A DNA stretch of 64,000 bases from Angiostrongylus vasorum (Eukaryota; Nematoda; Chromadorea; Rhabditida; Metastrongylidae): positions 310,001-374,000 of the forward strand of contig JADANN010000183.1 of assembly GCA_018806985.1 (NCBI GenBank). Direction: 5' to 3'. A model generated the notes under the pieces. It worked only from the letters and a program-made list of their open reading frames with translations, made no database searches and had not been told where the DNA came from. Positions 36,854 to 47,112 of this stretch are shown here, piece after piece (positions within the stretch are counted from its first letter, which is position 1; every line of letters starts with the position of its first letter). The translations under genes and the position numbers were made by a program.

Positions 36854-38201
36854 GTCGTTTTCTTGTTCAGCAATCGCGAGGTTGTTAAACAGCATACATT
36901 TACTTCCATACAAAAAGCACAATACAATACAACAGTAGCTGACGTTTCGGCAGTATCGCCTTATATTTTGGCATTAGACCTAATAAAATCGCATATCAAT
37001 ATTGACCCACCAACTATTCTCGTCCAAAGGCGATCCTCCAAATACAAAGCACAAAAAATGTTCCTTCGTCGCACACTTCTTCATTCTGGCAAACATCTCG
37101 TTCTGCTTGCTTCGTAGTGCAGCTCGAAGCAGTTCCATTTCGATGCCTCGTACTTGTTGGCTGTCCTCTGGTAGACCGCATATCTCGTGAAGTCGCTTTC
37201 TTTTTTATAAACTTTGGCACGACTCGATGTTGAAAGCAGCGGCGGAGAAAGTTGATTTGCTGTCTAGCTAAGACAATCTTTTGTCTTAGTGACAACGCTT
37301 CCTTCACAAGTCGAAAGTATTTTGCTGGTACATCTTGTAACAGTTCCCAGGATCGACTTTCTATTAACCTCGGCATTGGAATATGAATGCGTCGCTCTCT
37401 TGTTCAGCAATCGCGAGGTTGTTAAACAGCATACATTTACTTCCATACAAAAACACAATACAATACAACAGTAGCTGACGTTTCGGCAGTATCGCCTTTA
37501 TTTTTTGGCATTAGACCTAATAAAATCGCATATCAATATTGACCCACCAACTATTCTCGTCCAAAGGCGATCCTCCAAATACAAAGCACAAAAATGTTCC
37601 TTCGTCGCACACTTCTTCATTCTGGCAAACATCTCGTTCTGCTTGCTTCGTAGTGCAGCTCGAAGCAGTTCCATTTCGATGCCTCGTACTTGTTGGCTGT
37701 CCTCTGGTAGACCGCATATCTCGTGAAGTCGCTTTCTTTTTTATAAACTTTGGCACGACTCGATGTTGAAAGCAGCGGCGGAGAAAGTTGATTTGCTGTC
37801 TAGCTAAGACAATCTTTTGTCTTAGTGACAACGCTTCCTTCACAAGTCGAAAGTATTTTGCTGGTACATCTTGTAACAGTTCCCAGGATCGACTTTCTAT
37901 TAACCTCGGCATTGGAATATGAATGCGTCGTTTTCTTGTTCAGCAATCGCGAGGTTGTTAAACAGCATACATTTACTTCCATAGAAAAACACAATACAAT
38001 ACAACAGTAGCTGACGTTTCGGCAGTATCGCCTTCTTCTTCTTCTTCTTCAGGCGATACTGCCGAAACGTCAGCTACTGTTGTATTGTATTGTGTTTTTG
38101 TATGGAAGTAAATGTATGCTGTTTAACAACCTCGCGATTGCTGAACAAGAAAACGACGCATTCTATTCCAATGCCGAGGTTAATAGAAAGTCGATCCTGG
38201 G
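36854..38201. mobile_element. Penelope-like tandem plus inverted array with target-site duplication
   Basis: A 536-bp unit is repeated in tandem (GTTCAGCAATCGCGAGG at about 36,868, 37,404 and 37,940). Each unit pairs a terminal repeat with a minus-strand N-terminal frame beginning MPRLIESRSWELLQDVPAKY and containing INFLRRCFQHRVVPKFIKKK. The last terminal repeat meets an inverted copy across a TTC run at about 38,034-38,050. AACGTTGGCATAC flanks the whole array (36,841-36,853 and 38,202-38,214), so it behaves as one insertion. Confidence 0.85.
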
Positions 38202-38299
38202 AACGTTGGCATACTTTCTCTTCCTTTCCTTCAAGAACCTATGACTGTTTAATTGAGTATAGAGTGACGACTAGGTTTATGACCTCCAATAAATAACCC

Positions 38300-39540
38300 T
38301 TTCTTGAATGTTACCCTGTTGCATTGCACCAGACTCATACTTGACCTGCTCGGTTTTGGCAGACTCATTGAAGTGTCGCGAGAGTACAAAAGGCCGGTCT
38401 GTCTCACTTTCATAGATTTGAAGAAGGCCTTTGATTTAACTGGGATAGAAGCAATCATGGAAGCCTTTGATAGTCAAGGAGTCCCTACTCAGTACATAAA
38501 GATTCTTCATGAGCTGTACAAAAACTTCACAACCAAGATATCACCATTCTATAACGATATTAGCATCGACGTCTAAAGAGTGGTTAGGCAAGGCGGCACC
38601 ATCTGTCCAAAATTATTTACCGCCACCCTCCAGAACGCCATGCGAACATTGGAATGGGATAACATGGGAGTGAAAATCGATGGTCGGCAGTTACACCAAC
38701 ATCGCTTTGCTGATGACATCGTGCTTGTAATACCAAACATTAGCCAAGAAGAAAGTATGCTTGCCTACTTTGATAAAGCTTGTGGAAAGATTGATCTTCG
38801 ACTAAATCTCACAAAAACGATGTTCATGAGGAACGGAGTGGTTTCTTATGCCCCATTCACGCTCAACGGAACGAATATCTCCGAATGCTTCAGTTATATT
38901 TATCTAAATCGGGAAATCAACATGTTGAACGACCTAGCTCCAGAGCTGAGCAGAATGAAACGAGCGGCTTCGGGAGCTTTCAAGAGCATCGAGGATGTAG
39001 TGAACAGGACAAAGAACACTCGACTCCGTGCCCACCTTTTCTACTCAAAGATACTTCCTGCGTTAACATATGGGTCAGAAAACTGGTCGCCGCGAGTAGG
39101 ATGAAAGATCACTCAGCGTTATTGAACGCACAGTGGAAAGGACGATGCTAGGAGTATCCGGTTTCACACAAGTAAGGGAATGGATGCGAAGCTCCGACCT
39201 GTGTCAACGATCAAAAACCAAAGATGCCGTTCTATACGGCAAACAGTCGGAGATAAGGTGGGCCGGACACGTAATGCGTATGAACGACAACCGATGGACA
39301 AGAGCCGTTAGTGACTCGATTCTTCTATGATGCCAAGGGCACTACAGGAAGACCACCGACCCCATTGTCAGAGTCTTTTTCCGAAAAGCCTAGAAGAAAG
39401 ATATGATGCTCAACGAATCTCTAATGCGAGCGGAACCCACTGGGCTACTCTTGCACGCGACAGTGAAAATTGGAAGATTTATTGGCGACTGCTCGAGTCA
39501 CTCGACCACCAACGGGACTACAGGTGATACACGTGAATGT
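38300..39540 (+). mobile_element. RTE copy c, 3' half
   Basis: The plus strand encodes RT motifs FIDLKKAFD (about 38,420), VRQGGTICPKLF (about 38,583) and [12 protein letters not shown] (38,698-38,733), then LTKTMFMRNG and [11 protein letters not shown]. It ends with the usual RTE tail near 39,535. Frames are long but interrupted by a few stops and shifts. This is the least decayed RT in the window. Confidence 0.85.
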
Positions 39541-39589
39541 GTGTATGTCATAATAACACAAGTATATAAAAACGTCTTAGAATAGAACA

Positions 39590-40010
39590 TTTGTATTACT
39601 GCGTAGATACTTCTTTGTCCATCTTCACTGGTAGTATGTGCCCTTGCATAATTTCCACTCGTTTCTCTCTCGCGCAATCGTCTTCCATGGCGGTGATTTC
39701 CTTCGAACACGGAATGTTTTGAATCTGTAACTGTTCCGCTTGGGCAGCAGAATGCAGTCATCTCAGATGTGTAGTTGGCGATGTTTCGCTTAGCCTTGCG
39801 AATGATTCCTCCAGACTCTGCAGCCTCAACCCATAGCTGCTGCTCTTCTCTCTTTAAGAACATTTTTTATCACCTGTTTGCATTGTTTTGCAACTTAGGA
39901 CGTGAGTTGGCTGCTATCAATTACTGGTGTGACTCCACGCTGGCCTATCAGTTCGAGTGTTTTCAGAGATGGACATCTCTTTTTGACTTTAACAAGAAAT
40001 TTTAATACAT
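39590..40010 (-). mobile_element. RTE internal fragment in reverse orientation
   Basis: The minus strand reads EEQQLWVEAAESGGIIRKAK then ANYTSEMTAF, the linker between endonuclease and RT in the RTE copies (compare 52.3 and 5.8 kb). It lies directly after copy c in opposite orientation. Confidence 0.7.
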
Positions 40011-40019
40011 TACAAAATC

Positions 40020-40585
40020 GTCCTTCGTATTCCATCTGGATCTAGGACCATGGTTATTACCGATTAACTGGCTACATCCCTTTCGTAGCTGTCTGTCTTA
40101 ACTGATTATACCCGCCTTAGATTCTGATTTCTAAGGGATTTTTCGAAATCCACAGCGTAGAAGTACATGTCATGATAATCGGCCTTAGTGGCCATTCCAG
40201 TCGAGCTTCACGGTTTCATAACAGCCAACTCGTACTGTCTCTGATTGGCTGATTTTCTTGCATACACGTTTTGTTTCATGCATTGAGTAGGAATGAACTG
40301 CCTGTCTGGGACTTTCATTCCCTGCTCCTTGTAAGTGCCTCAGTTTAGTTGAAAGTGTTTTTCAGTCAATAAAAGTTCTATTTTCCACCGAAAATGTCTA
40401 CGTGAGAATAATCAGAAGCAGTGTGAATTGGCCATAACAAAAACAAGAAGCTAGACTGGAATATCCATGGTCGCCAAATATGGTGATGTTGTACTTGTAC
40501 ACTATAGAAGTTGAAACCTCCAACAAGCCAGTGCGATATTCATGCCACTTCTTCAGAAATCCGTTCCCTAAATTATTTATACTGG
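40020..40585. other. Spacer without recognised gene
   Basis: I see no exon or repeat family here. Confidence 0.45.
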
Positions 40586-40587
40586 CT

Positions 40588-40589
<2 letters not shown>

Positions 40590-40645
<56 letters not shown>
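40590..40645 (+). repeat. (TA)n microsatellite
   Basis: About 55 bp of uninterrupted TA dinucleotides. Confidence 0.97.
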
Positions 40646-40648
<3 letters not shown>

Positions 40649-40700
40649 TGACATAAATATACCCACGACCGAACGTTCATCAACCTCGACATTGATAAGG

Positions 40701-41091
40701 TAATTCTCTATCAACGAAGCTGAGATATTTGCAAAACTCTGGACCGCAGGTGCCTATGGTGGGGAACGAACGCGCTATAGTCCTTTCCGGGGAGTAACGC
40801 GTTCACCACCACACCATGTGGGTCCTTCGTTTCGCCTGTCTCTCAGCTAGTTCTATCAATCTTTTTTTTCGATGGAACTAGCTGAGAGACAGGCGAAACG
40901 AAGGACCCGCATGGTGTAGTGGTGAACGCGTTACTCCCAGGGAAGGACAATAGCGCGTTCGTTCCCCACCATAGGCACCTGCGGTCCAGAGTTTTGCAAA
41001 TATCTCAGCTTCGTTGAAGTTATATTTCACAACATACCCTGCCATCAAAAAGGGTAGGCAGTAAGTAAAAAAGGTTAAAATAATTCTCTAT
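40701..41091. repeat. Near-perfect palindromic SINE-2 insertion with 11-bp target-site duplication
   Basis: Two 146-bp arms (40,712-40,857 and 40,871-41,016) are almost exact reverse complements around a 13-base spacer containing T8. Each arm carries the SINE-2 tRNA-like promoter (GTTCGTTCCCC and AACGCGTT). A tail ending GGTTAAAA follows. TAATTCTCTAT flanks the insertion at 40,701-40,711 and 41,081-41,091. Confidence 0.92.
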
Positions 41092-41099
41092 ATTCTTGT

Positions 41100-41225
41100 T
41101 GAGCAACAATCACACCAAGTAGCCACTAACCATCACCTCCTTTTCCTAGAATGTTCTTTAGACATTAGGACTTTAACGACGAAATTGACACAAAATTCTG
41201 CATATTTTAGGACGTCATTCTTAAA
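41100..41225 (+). mobile_element. Penelope-like N-terminal fragment
   Basis: Matches 31,595-31,710 (CTTTAACGACGAAATTGACA against CCTAACGACGGAATTGACAT, then an ATATTTTAGGACG-type stretch). Short and non-coding. Confidence 0.55.
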
Positions 41226-41450
41226 AGTCATTGAATACGTATTTGGTCTATACTTACATTACTGTATGATATGATCTTTGGGCACAGTGGTCTATCAATG
41301 TATCGAACCGCTGCTGCTATCCTTCCGAACAAGTCTGGCACCGATTTGCCGACTCCGAGTGGATGCAGGGCTTGGTGGGACTGGAAGCGGTGAGCGATCC
41401 CATCTGTATTGGAGGGCGCCTCTGACCACTTCGCCACGCCCACCCATTTA
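41225..41450 (-). repeat. SINE-1, minus orientation
   Basis: The minus strand shows GGCGTGGCGAAGTGGTCAGA (A-box-like), a GGGATCGCTCACCG-type B-box region, CAGACTTGTTCGGAAGGAT and GATACATTGATAGACC. It lacks a clear tail. Confidence 0.7.
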
Positions 41451-41454
41451 TCGC

Positions 41455-42175
41455 AGTGGTTGTGTGTCAAATGAAGAGCGCAATCCTTTGTCTCCCTCAA
41501 CCGAGCTCAACCCACCGTGCAGTTCCATCTTACGGCAGGGGAGGAATTACGACTTCACTGATTCCGGCTTGAGTTACTCGCTGATTAACGGAATTATGTT
41601 TTCCTTGATGATCTCAGCCCAAAATCTTTAGTCTTTCAAGTACGATGCTCGCTGAGAAAGTAGAGTCGATATTCCCAAAAAAAAATTAAAAGTTGGTTGG
41701 TTTCAGAACTATCGACACTACTAACCAATGATTTCTAGCCCGACCCATCTTGCGACCAATGTATGCGTGGAACTTTGCGATAGCGCAACTTTTGCTAAAC
41801 ATTTACATGAAAGAAGACGGTGAGAAAAGTGTAAAATCTTTTTTTGTGGAACATATCAAATTATTGAATCTACTGATCTAAACTTTTTATGTCACATGGC
41901 CTAGTAGTTTGTTCAGGTTGCGGCCATTTAAGTACGAATAAAACCAAAACTTATAGGTAACAAGTAAATTAGAGTAGTGTCACACAGCCGTAGAAATGAG
42001 AAACACTATTAGGTCGTGGAAAGATAACGTGAATTTCGTCCTTTCAAAGATTGACTTTTCGGTTAACAATGAATATCCCTCCTTTTCTAGACAAGATAAC
42101 ATTTTTTTCTACGATATGTATTTACCTTAATGTCTATGACAAGAAAAGAATGGCTGTCTTCAATTATGAGCCATC
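41455..42175. other. Spacer without recognised gene
   Basis: No exon, repeat family or RNA gene could be supported. Confidence 0.45.
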
Positions 42176-42179
42176 GCAA

Positions 42180-42465
42180 AAGGATAAAGGATAAAGCTCT
42201 CGGCGTTGACCAGTCCCTGAGGGATGGGCCACGCACTCGACTTCACTAATCATCGTTTGGAAGTGTTTAAATGCATATTTGGCCTTTCCAATGACTCGCG
42301 GAGGCCTACAGATTTACCGAGCCAGTGCTACTATCCTCCCAGACAGGTCTGGTACCAATTTGCCGACCCCGGAGGGATGGAAGGCTTGGTGGGCCATGGA
42401 AGCGGGAATCGATTCCACGTGTGTGTTGCAGAGCGCCTCCGACCACTATGCCACACGCGTCATTC
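42180..42465 (-). repeat. SINE-1, minus orientation
   Basis: Complete order on the minus strand: GCGTGTGGCATAGTGGTCGG head, GGAATCGATTCCC-type B-box region, CCAGACCTGTCTGGGAGGAT, ATTGGAAAGGCC, and a CAGGGACTGGTCAACGCCGA tail followed by a CTTTATCC run. Confidence 0.78.
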
Positions 42466-42504
42466 TATGGACTGTGGTAGCTCATACTAAACACTACTGA
42501 GCTC

Positions 42505-42552
42505 ATGACAACATTTCTTCTACTCTTCTTTGTCAATGTCAAGGCTCACATT
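42505..42552 (+). CDS. Candidate signal-peptide exon of an unidentified gene
   Basis: The ATG at 42,505 encodes MTTFLLLFFVNVKAHIS and is followed by a good GTAACG donor at 42,553. The frame would stop at 42,576 if unspliced. Another frame just downstream (MNRRDFVQHNTMEFPNAQ) resembles MSKRDLIQADTMLLF at about 23,412, so a longer exon with a 1-nt frame break is also possible. Gene not recognised. Confidence 0.3.
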
Positions 42553-42789
42553 TCAAGTAACGAAAGCAATGAATAGGCGTGACTTCGTTCAACACAATAC
42601 GATGGAGTTCCCAAATGCGCAGTTAATGTCACGAATGAAGATTTTTCAAAAAAACGGAAAGAGTCCACCGAGTAAGGAGACTTCAGGCGAGCGGTACTCC
42701 ACTCCACTGGCATCGCAGAGAGAGGTTAATCTAGATACATGTTGTCTGTTCTTATCATTGTTTAAAGGGACCGCTTTCTAGAGCACTGT

Positions 42790-43225
42790 AATCAGTTTGG
42801 AAAAAAAACTGAAGTAAAGTTTTCTTAGAAATGGAGGTCATCGGTACGAAGTTGGCCCTGCGTTCTTCATTTTTTAGCACGGCCACCTCCATTATCCTCT
42901 ATTGACCTGCAACTATTATACATAAGGAATCTGTAGAGTAACAGACGGCGTTCTAAGCAAGGGAGCTTAAGAAACAAAGAGCTGAACCAGCAGCAAAAAA
43001 GTAAAACCATAGAGCGTTCAACGCTAGTACTTCTGGACATACCATGTATTCTACTCTGCTGATCACCGAAGACGAATTTAGCTACTAAAACGAGTAGCAG
43101 TGTGCCTACTATTTTGTGAAATCAGTGTTTTTATCCTCTAAGAGGTAGCAATTTGAGAACCACAGCCGGATAAGTGGGCTGTTTTCCACGGAGGACATAA
43201 TCGATCCAATTATCACCTTTCTTCT
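42790..43225. other. Spacer without recognised gene
   Basis: Nothing supported by eye. Confidence 0.4.
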
Positions 43226-43232
43226 TCGATTA

Positions 43233-43431
43233 TTGAGTAAATATGAGGTTCGATATATTCGATATATTGATATAATCGGCTAACTTCGCGACGTCTTCGT
43301 CTTTTTGAGAGCTGGACTGATTCGAGTTGTTGAGCCACAGCTGGTCGTTCTCACGATGTAGTTGTTCGTAGTCGCATCGAGTCGAATTCAGTGAACCGAG
43401 CACCGTTTTAATGGAGAAGTTAAACATTTCA
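43233..43431 (-). CDS. Candidate exon of an unidentified gene
   Basis: After ATTGGCCAG the minus strand is open to a TAA near 43,233, with hydrophilic coding-like composition (LNSTRCDYEQLHRENDQLWL, then a KDEDVAKLADYINIS segment). A decayed SINE-1 lies just upstream (about 43,455-43,560). The counterpart in unit A would lie left of the window, so no paralogue test is possible. Confidence 0.3.
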
Positions 43432-44389
43432 TGAATTCTGGCCAATCAGAAAGTGTGAAGAACATTGGTCAGAGATGCCCTGCAATAACCGTACTGCACC
43501 TGCTGGTTCGATACAGCTTCAGAGCAACCAAGCCTTCTGTCTCTCTTCAAGGAAGTCAAATTTACACCAGTTTTGTCAAGAAAAAGCTCTATGAGATCAT
43601 CAAAATGCGATAAAGGGCTATAGTGAACACCTGTGAACACTTAATAAAGTTACAGCTTAAGATTCCAAAAAATCAGTTCGATAGGTTTTCACTTTTATTC
43701 ATGAATAGAGAAAATTCCAAAATAGCAGTGGATCAGACAAGTGAAATCCATAGACGATGGAACTAGGAGACAAATCGAACAAAAAAAGCGGTGGACCACG
43801 CACGACAAGTGAAAATGGGCAATAGAATTAAAATAAATAATAAGTTAAAAAGTCTGAAGACTTCCACCTTTCGCTTCAGTCTTTAAACAACTCTGAATCC
43901 GTCTTACTACAAACAGTTGCTTCTTATATTCGCTTTCCAATCCGAACTCAAAAGGATTTTACTGAATCATAACCGTAGGTTCGTTCATGTGGGACATCTG
44001 AAATGCGATGGCTACAGGTGCGTTATAAGGCACATGATTCTTGATTCGGACTCGCTCGACGAATCCTTGCTCACAAACCATACATTCTGTCCCTCTAGGG
44101 ATCAGCATATTAGCACCGAAGTTACCTGAGAGGTCACAACACCATTTGAAACAAAGGTGGACTAGTGCAAGTCAAGAACGAGCTATGCATTCAGTCTTCT
44201 TTGCGGTGCTTATGTCGAAAGCATGTCGCTTCTATAAGGGGTTGATGAACACAAAACTCCTTGTCCTCTCATCGTCTTTGTGAAATACTGTGAAATATGA
44301 GACGAAAATTTATTGGTTGATAATGTGATAGATACAGTGCATGTACATTAAGATTCATACACGAAGTAGTTCAGCATGACTGGCTTCTC

Positions 44390-44432
44390 CTATCCTACGA
44401 TGTTCAGCATACCGCAGTAGTCGGAGATACCA
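44390..44432 (-). CDS. Candidate last exon of an unidentified gene (unit B)
   Basis: 43 nt after a TTCATTTTAG acceptor: a split codon, GISDYCGMLNIVG and TAG. Same structure as 3,319-3,361 with conservative replacements. Upstream exons not found. Confidence 0.4.
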
Positions 44433-44984
44433 CTAAAATGAATAAAGTGCTTGGTGATGTTTCAGAAATTTCGACATCTCGCGATAAGAGGCAAAAACGA
44501 AACAAAGATCTTTTTTAGTAAGATTACCTAAATAACAGATAAATGTAGAGCCTCTAATTCAGTGTTTTGAGGTGTCTTGAAATACACACGTTATCGGCTT
44601 CACGTTCAGTTCCACGTACTGGATAATCAAAGTCCCCCCATCTCTTCGGTGTCGACAAATTGTTCACTCCTCTTTGAGATGCTTAGAGAAGTCAAATGCA
44701 TGGGAAATCCCTCAGGGATTGATCAAAACCGAAAGCTTCATCCTTTATTAACAGCCTAATAAATGACCACCATATGCATAAATCTTCGTCGTGCCTTACG
44801 CCATCTTTCGTCGATTTTTTTTGAAGTCATCCGTGTTTTTCTACAGTGGCGGACTAGATTGTTTAAAAATATCACAATTCAAAAAAAACGTTATGTCGAT
44901 TTAAAATTGTTGAAACCCTTTTAAATTCAGGTAGGTCGGGACACAACAACTTTATGGCTAAGGTTTATGTGACGCTATTCCCAC

Positions 44985-45275
44985 ATGGGCGAGTGTGGTG
45001 CAGTGGTCGGAAGCGCCTTGCAACACACGTGGAATCAATCCCCGCGCCCATGGCCCACCAAGCCTTCCATCCCTCCGGTGTCGGCAAATTGTACCAGACT
45101 TGTCTGGGAGGATAGCAACACTGGTTCGATACATCGGTTGGTCACCGCAAGTCATTCTAAAGGCCAGATATGCATTCAATCACCTCCAACGATGTTTAAT
45201 GAAGTCGAGAATGCATGGCGCATCCCTCAAGGATTGATCAATGCCGAGAGCTTTATCATTTTATCCATTTATTGC
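44985..45275 (+). repeat. SINE-1, young insertion in unit B
   Basis: Well-preserved head (GCGAGTGTGGTGCAGTGG, GAATCAATCCCCGC) and body (CCAGACTTGTCTGGGAGGAT, GCAAGTCATTCTAAAGGCC, CAAGGATTGATCAATGCCGA). Unit A lacks it: 3,895-3,935 aligns across the site. It therefore arrived after the duplication. Confidence 0.85.
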
Positions 45276-45279
45276 TATA

Positions 45280-45900
45280 TGAATCATAATTCTCCGACTT
45301 CCTGATGGGATTCCTTCAATTCAAAAAGGATATTCAAGAAAACGAAATAAATTTTCTCAAAATTATCGTTTCCAATTGTACAGCGCTTCCAGCATACTTA
45401 AATATTTCTACTTCGTTGGTAATGATGTATCACAGGAGATTTCATCTGTTCTGGAGCAAACTTTCTGGAATGAGTCATGCATTACTCACTCTTCTCTGGA
45501 CTATTAAACTGTTGCAGTCAGCTTTCTCCTGCGCTTTTGTAATCATCAACTAGCGTCCTAATACAACAGTTGTTGCGAGCGTCAACAGAGTAAACAGCCA
45601 CCTACATCTAGTAAAGTTGGGAAAAAAAAACTTTTCTCCGAATGGTTTACTCGTCCGATTTGAATTGCGCAGTTCGAGAAAAACTCATTTGAAGGCAGAT
45701 GAACTGCTTTACTATAGCTTGAAGCATGTATTGCTTTTTAATTGATGTGACGACAAAGTGTCATCAAGGAAACATCGTAAGCTCCATGCGAACGACACAG
45801 AAGAAATAGTCTGCGGTAGAAAGCAAGAGCGTGGTTTGTTGATGCTGATGATATTATTACCATAACACCAAACACAAATACGCTCTTCCAGCCCTAATTT
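45280..45900. other. Spacer with decayed RTE-like piece
   Basis: No exon seen. 45,790-45,900 contains a degraded RT motif (GTTGATGCTGATGATATTAT) shared with 8,640-8,820. Confidence 0.4.
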
Positions 45901-45904
45901 GCTC

Positions 45905-46100
45905 GTGAGGGCACATGTAGTGTAGTGTTCAAACGTGTTCGACTCCGCGTCCCACCCCTCGTAAGACCACCGCAAGTCCTTTGTGCATGGAAGATATGCC
46001 TTCATCACCTCTATGATGTTTAATGAATTCGAGCGCATGGCGTATCCTTAAAGGATTGATCAAGTCCGAACGCCTAAGCGCTTTAACCTACTTTTTCACG
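45905..46100 (+). repeat. SINE-1-like older copy
   Basis: GGGCACATGTAGTGTAGTG head, GTTCGACTCCGCGTCCC (B-box-like), a GACCACCGCAAGTCCTTTG body and AAAGGATTGATCAAGTCCGA tail. The decayed counterpart at 8,840-9,030 shows it predates the duplication. Confidence 0.6.
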
Positions 46101-46439
46101 CATAAGCGCAATGAAAACACTGTTGGCTTCATCGAACACTTAAGTGGGAGACAGAGCGAGAGAGAAAGAGGATTATCATGATTCCACGGTACTATCCTGT
46201 ATCATGTAAAGTAATGGACAATATCTAGAGTTCAGACCTACGTCGCCAATCCGTCATTCAGAAATCAATCACATGTGGCTGCTCGTGTATCCTTCATTGC
46301 GCAGAAACTGAACTCTATGATGCGGACAGGTATGAGCGAAATAAGGCTTTGATAGTGCTCTTTCTAATCAGCTTTAGCATCAGCGGAAAAGCAAGAGATT
46401 TTTTTTAGTTCCGAGATTTCACTAACTACTTGGAACTGC

Positions 46440-46920
46440 TAGACATTTGATATTATTAACTTCGGACCAAAGGTGTCTGAGGTGGGGAACGAACGCGCTA
46501 CTACACTTTATGGGGGCTAAACTATTCACCACCACACCATACGGGTCCTTCGTTTCGCCTGTTTCTCAGCTAGTTCTATCGATTAGTGCTATCGGCAATC
46601 ACACGTCAACGGGATTGATCTGGTGAGCCGAAAATCGGCAATGAACCCAATTAAGCTGATGCTCTATTGCTTTTGGGTGATTGCCGATGGTACTGATCGA
46701 TAGAACTAGGTGAGACACAGAGACACGAGGCGAAATGAAGGACCAGCATGGTGTGGTGGCGTACGCGTTAGCCCTCGGAAAGAGTAACAACGCTTTCGTT
46801 CCCCACCGCAGACACCTGCAGTCCAAAGTTTTGCAAATATCTCAGCATCACTGTGGTTGTATCACACGTAATGCTGTGGCGCGAAAAATTGTAATAGACA
46901 GTAAATAAAAAGTTAACATT
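46440..46920. repeat. SINE-2 inverted pair
   Basis: 46,450-46,660 is a minus-oriented copy and 46,665-46,915 a plus-oriented copy, joined head to head. Both show the GAACGAACGCG/GTTCGTTCCCC promoter box. A GTAAATAAAAAGTTAAC tail ends the second. Confidence 0.8.
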
Positions 46921-46988
46921 TTTAAATTATTATCCTTATTATTGCTATCACTGTTGAATTTGAAATTTCGTTAATATTGATGACGCGC

Positions 46989-47112
46989 TCACTTTACTCC
47001 GGCCTGACTTGAACACGTGCATAGTTCGGAGATTTCTTTTTTCCAATTCACCGTGCGTGAACATTGTCGTACCGCCAGTTTTGCGTTCTGATCAGTTATT
47101 TCTGGCTCACAT
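46989..47112 (-). CDS. Gene B exon 6 (last coding exon)
   Basis: A CATTTCCAG acceptor, one base, 40 codons starting [19 protein letters not shown], then TGA. Same length and phase as A exon 6. The C-x-C near the end is kept. Confidence 0.88.

Noticed and set aside
36854..38040. 536-bp repeats as a candidate satellite or CRISPR-like array
   Set aside because: Only about 2.6 units, each carrying a Penelope terminal repeat and N-terminal coding start; bounded by a target-site duplication.
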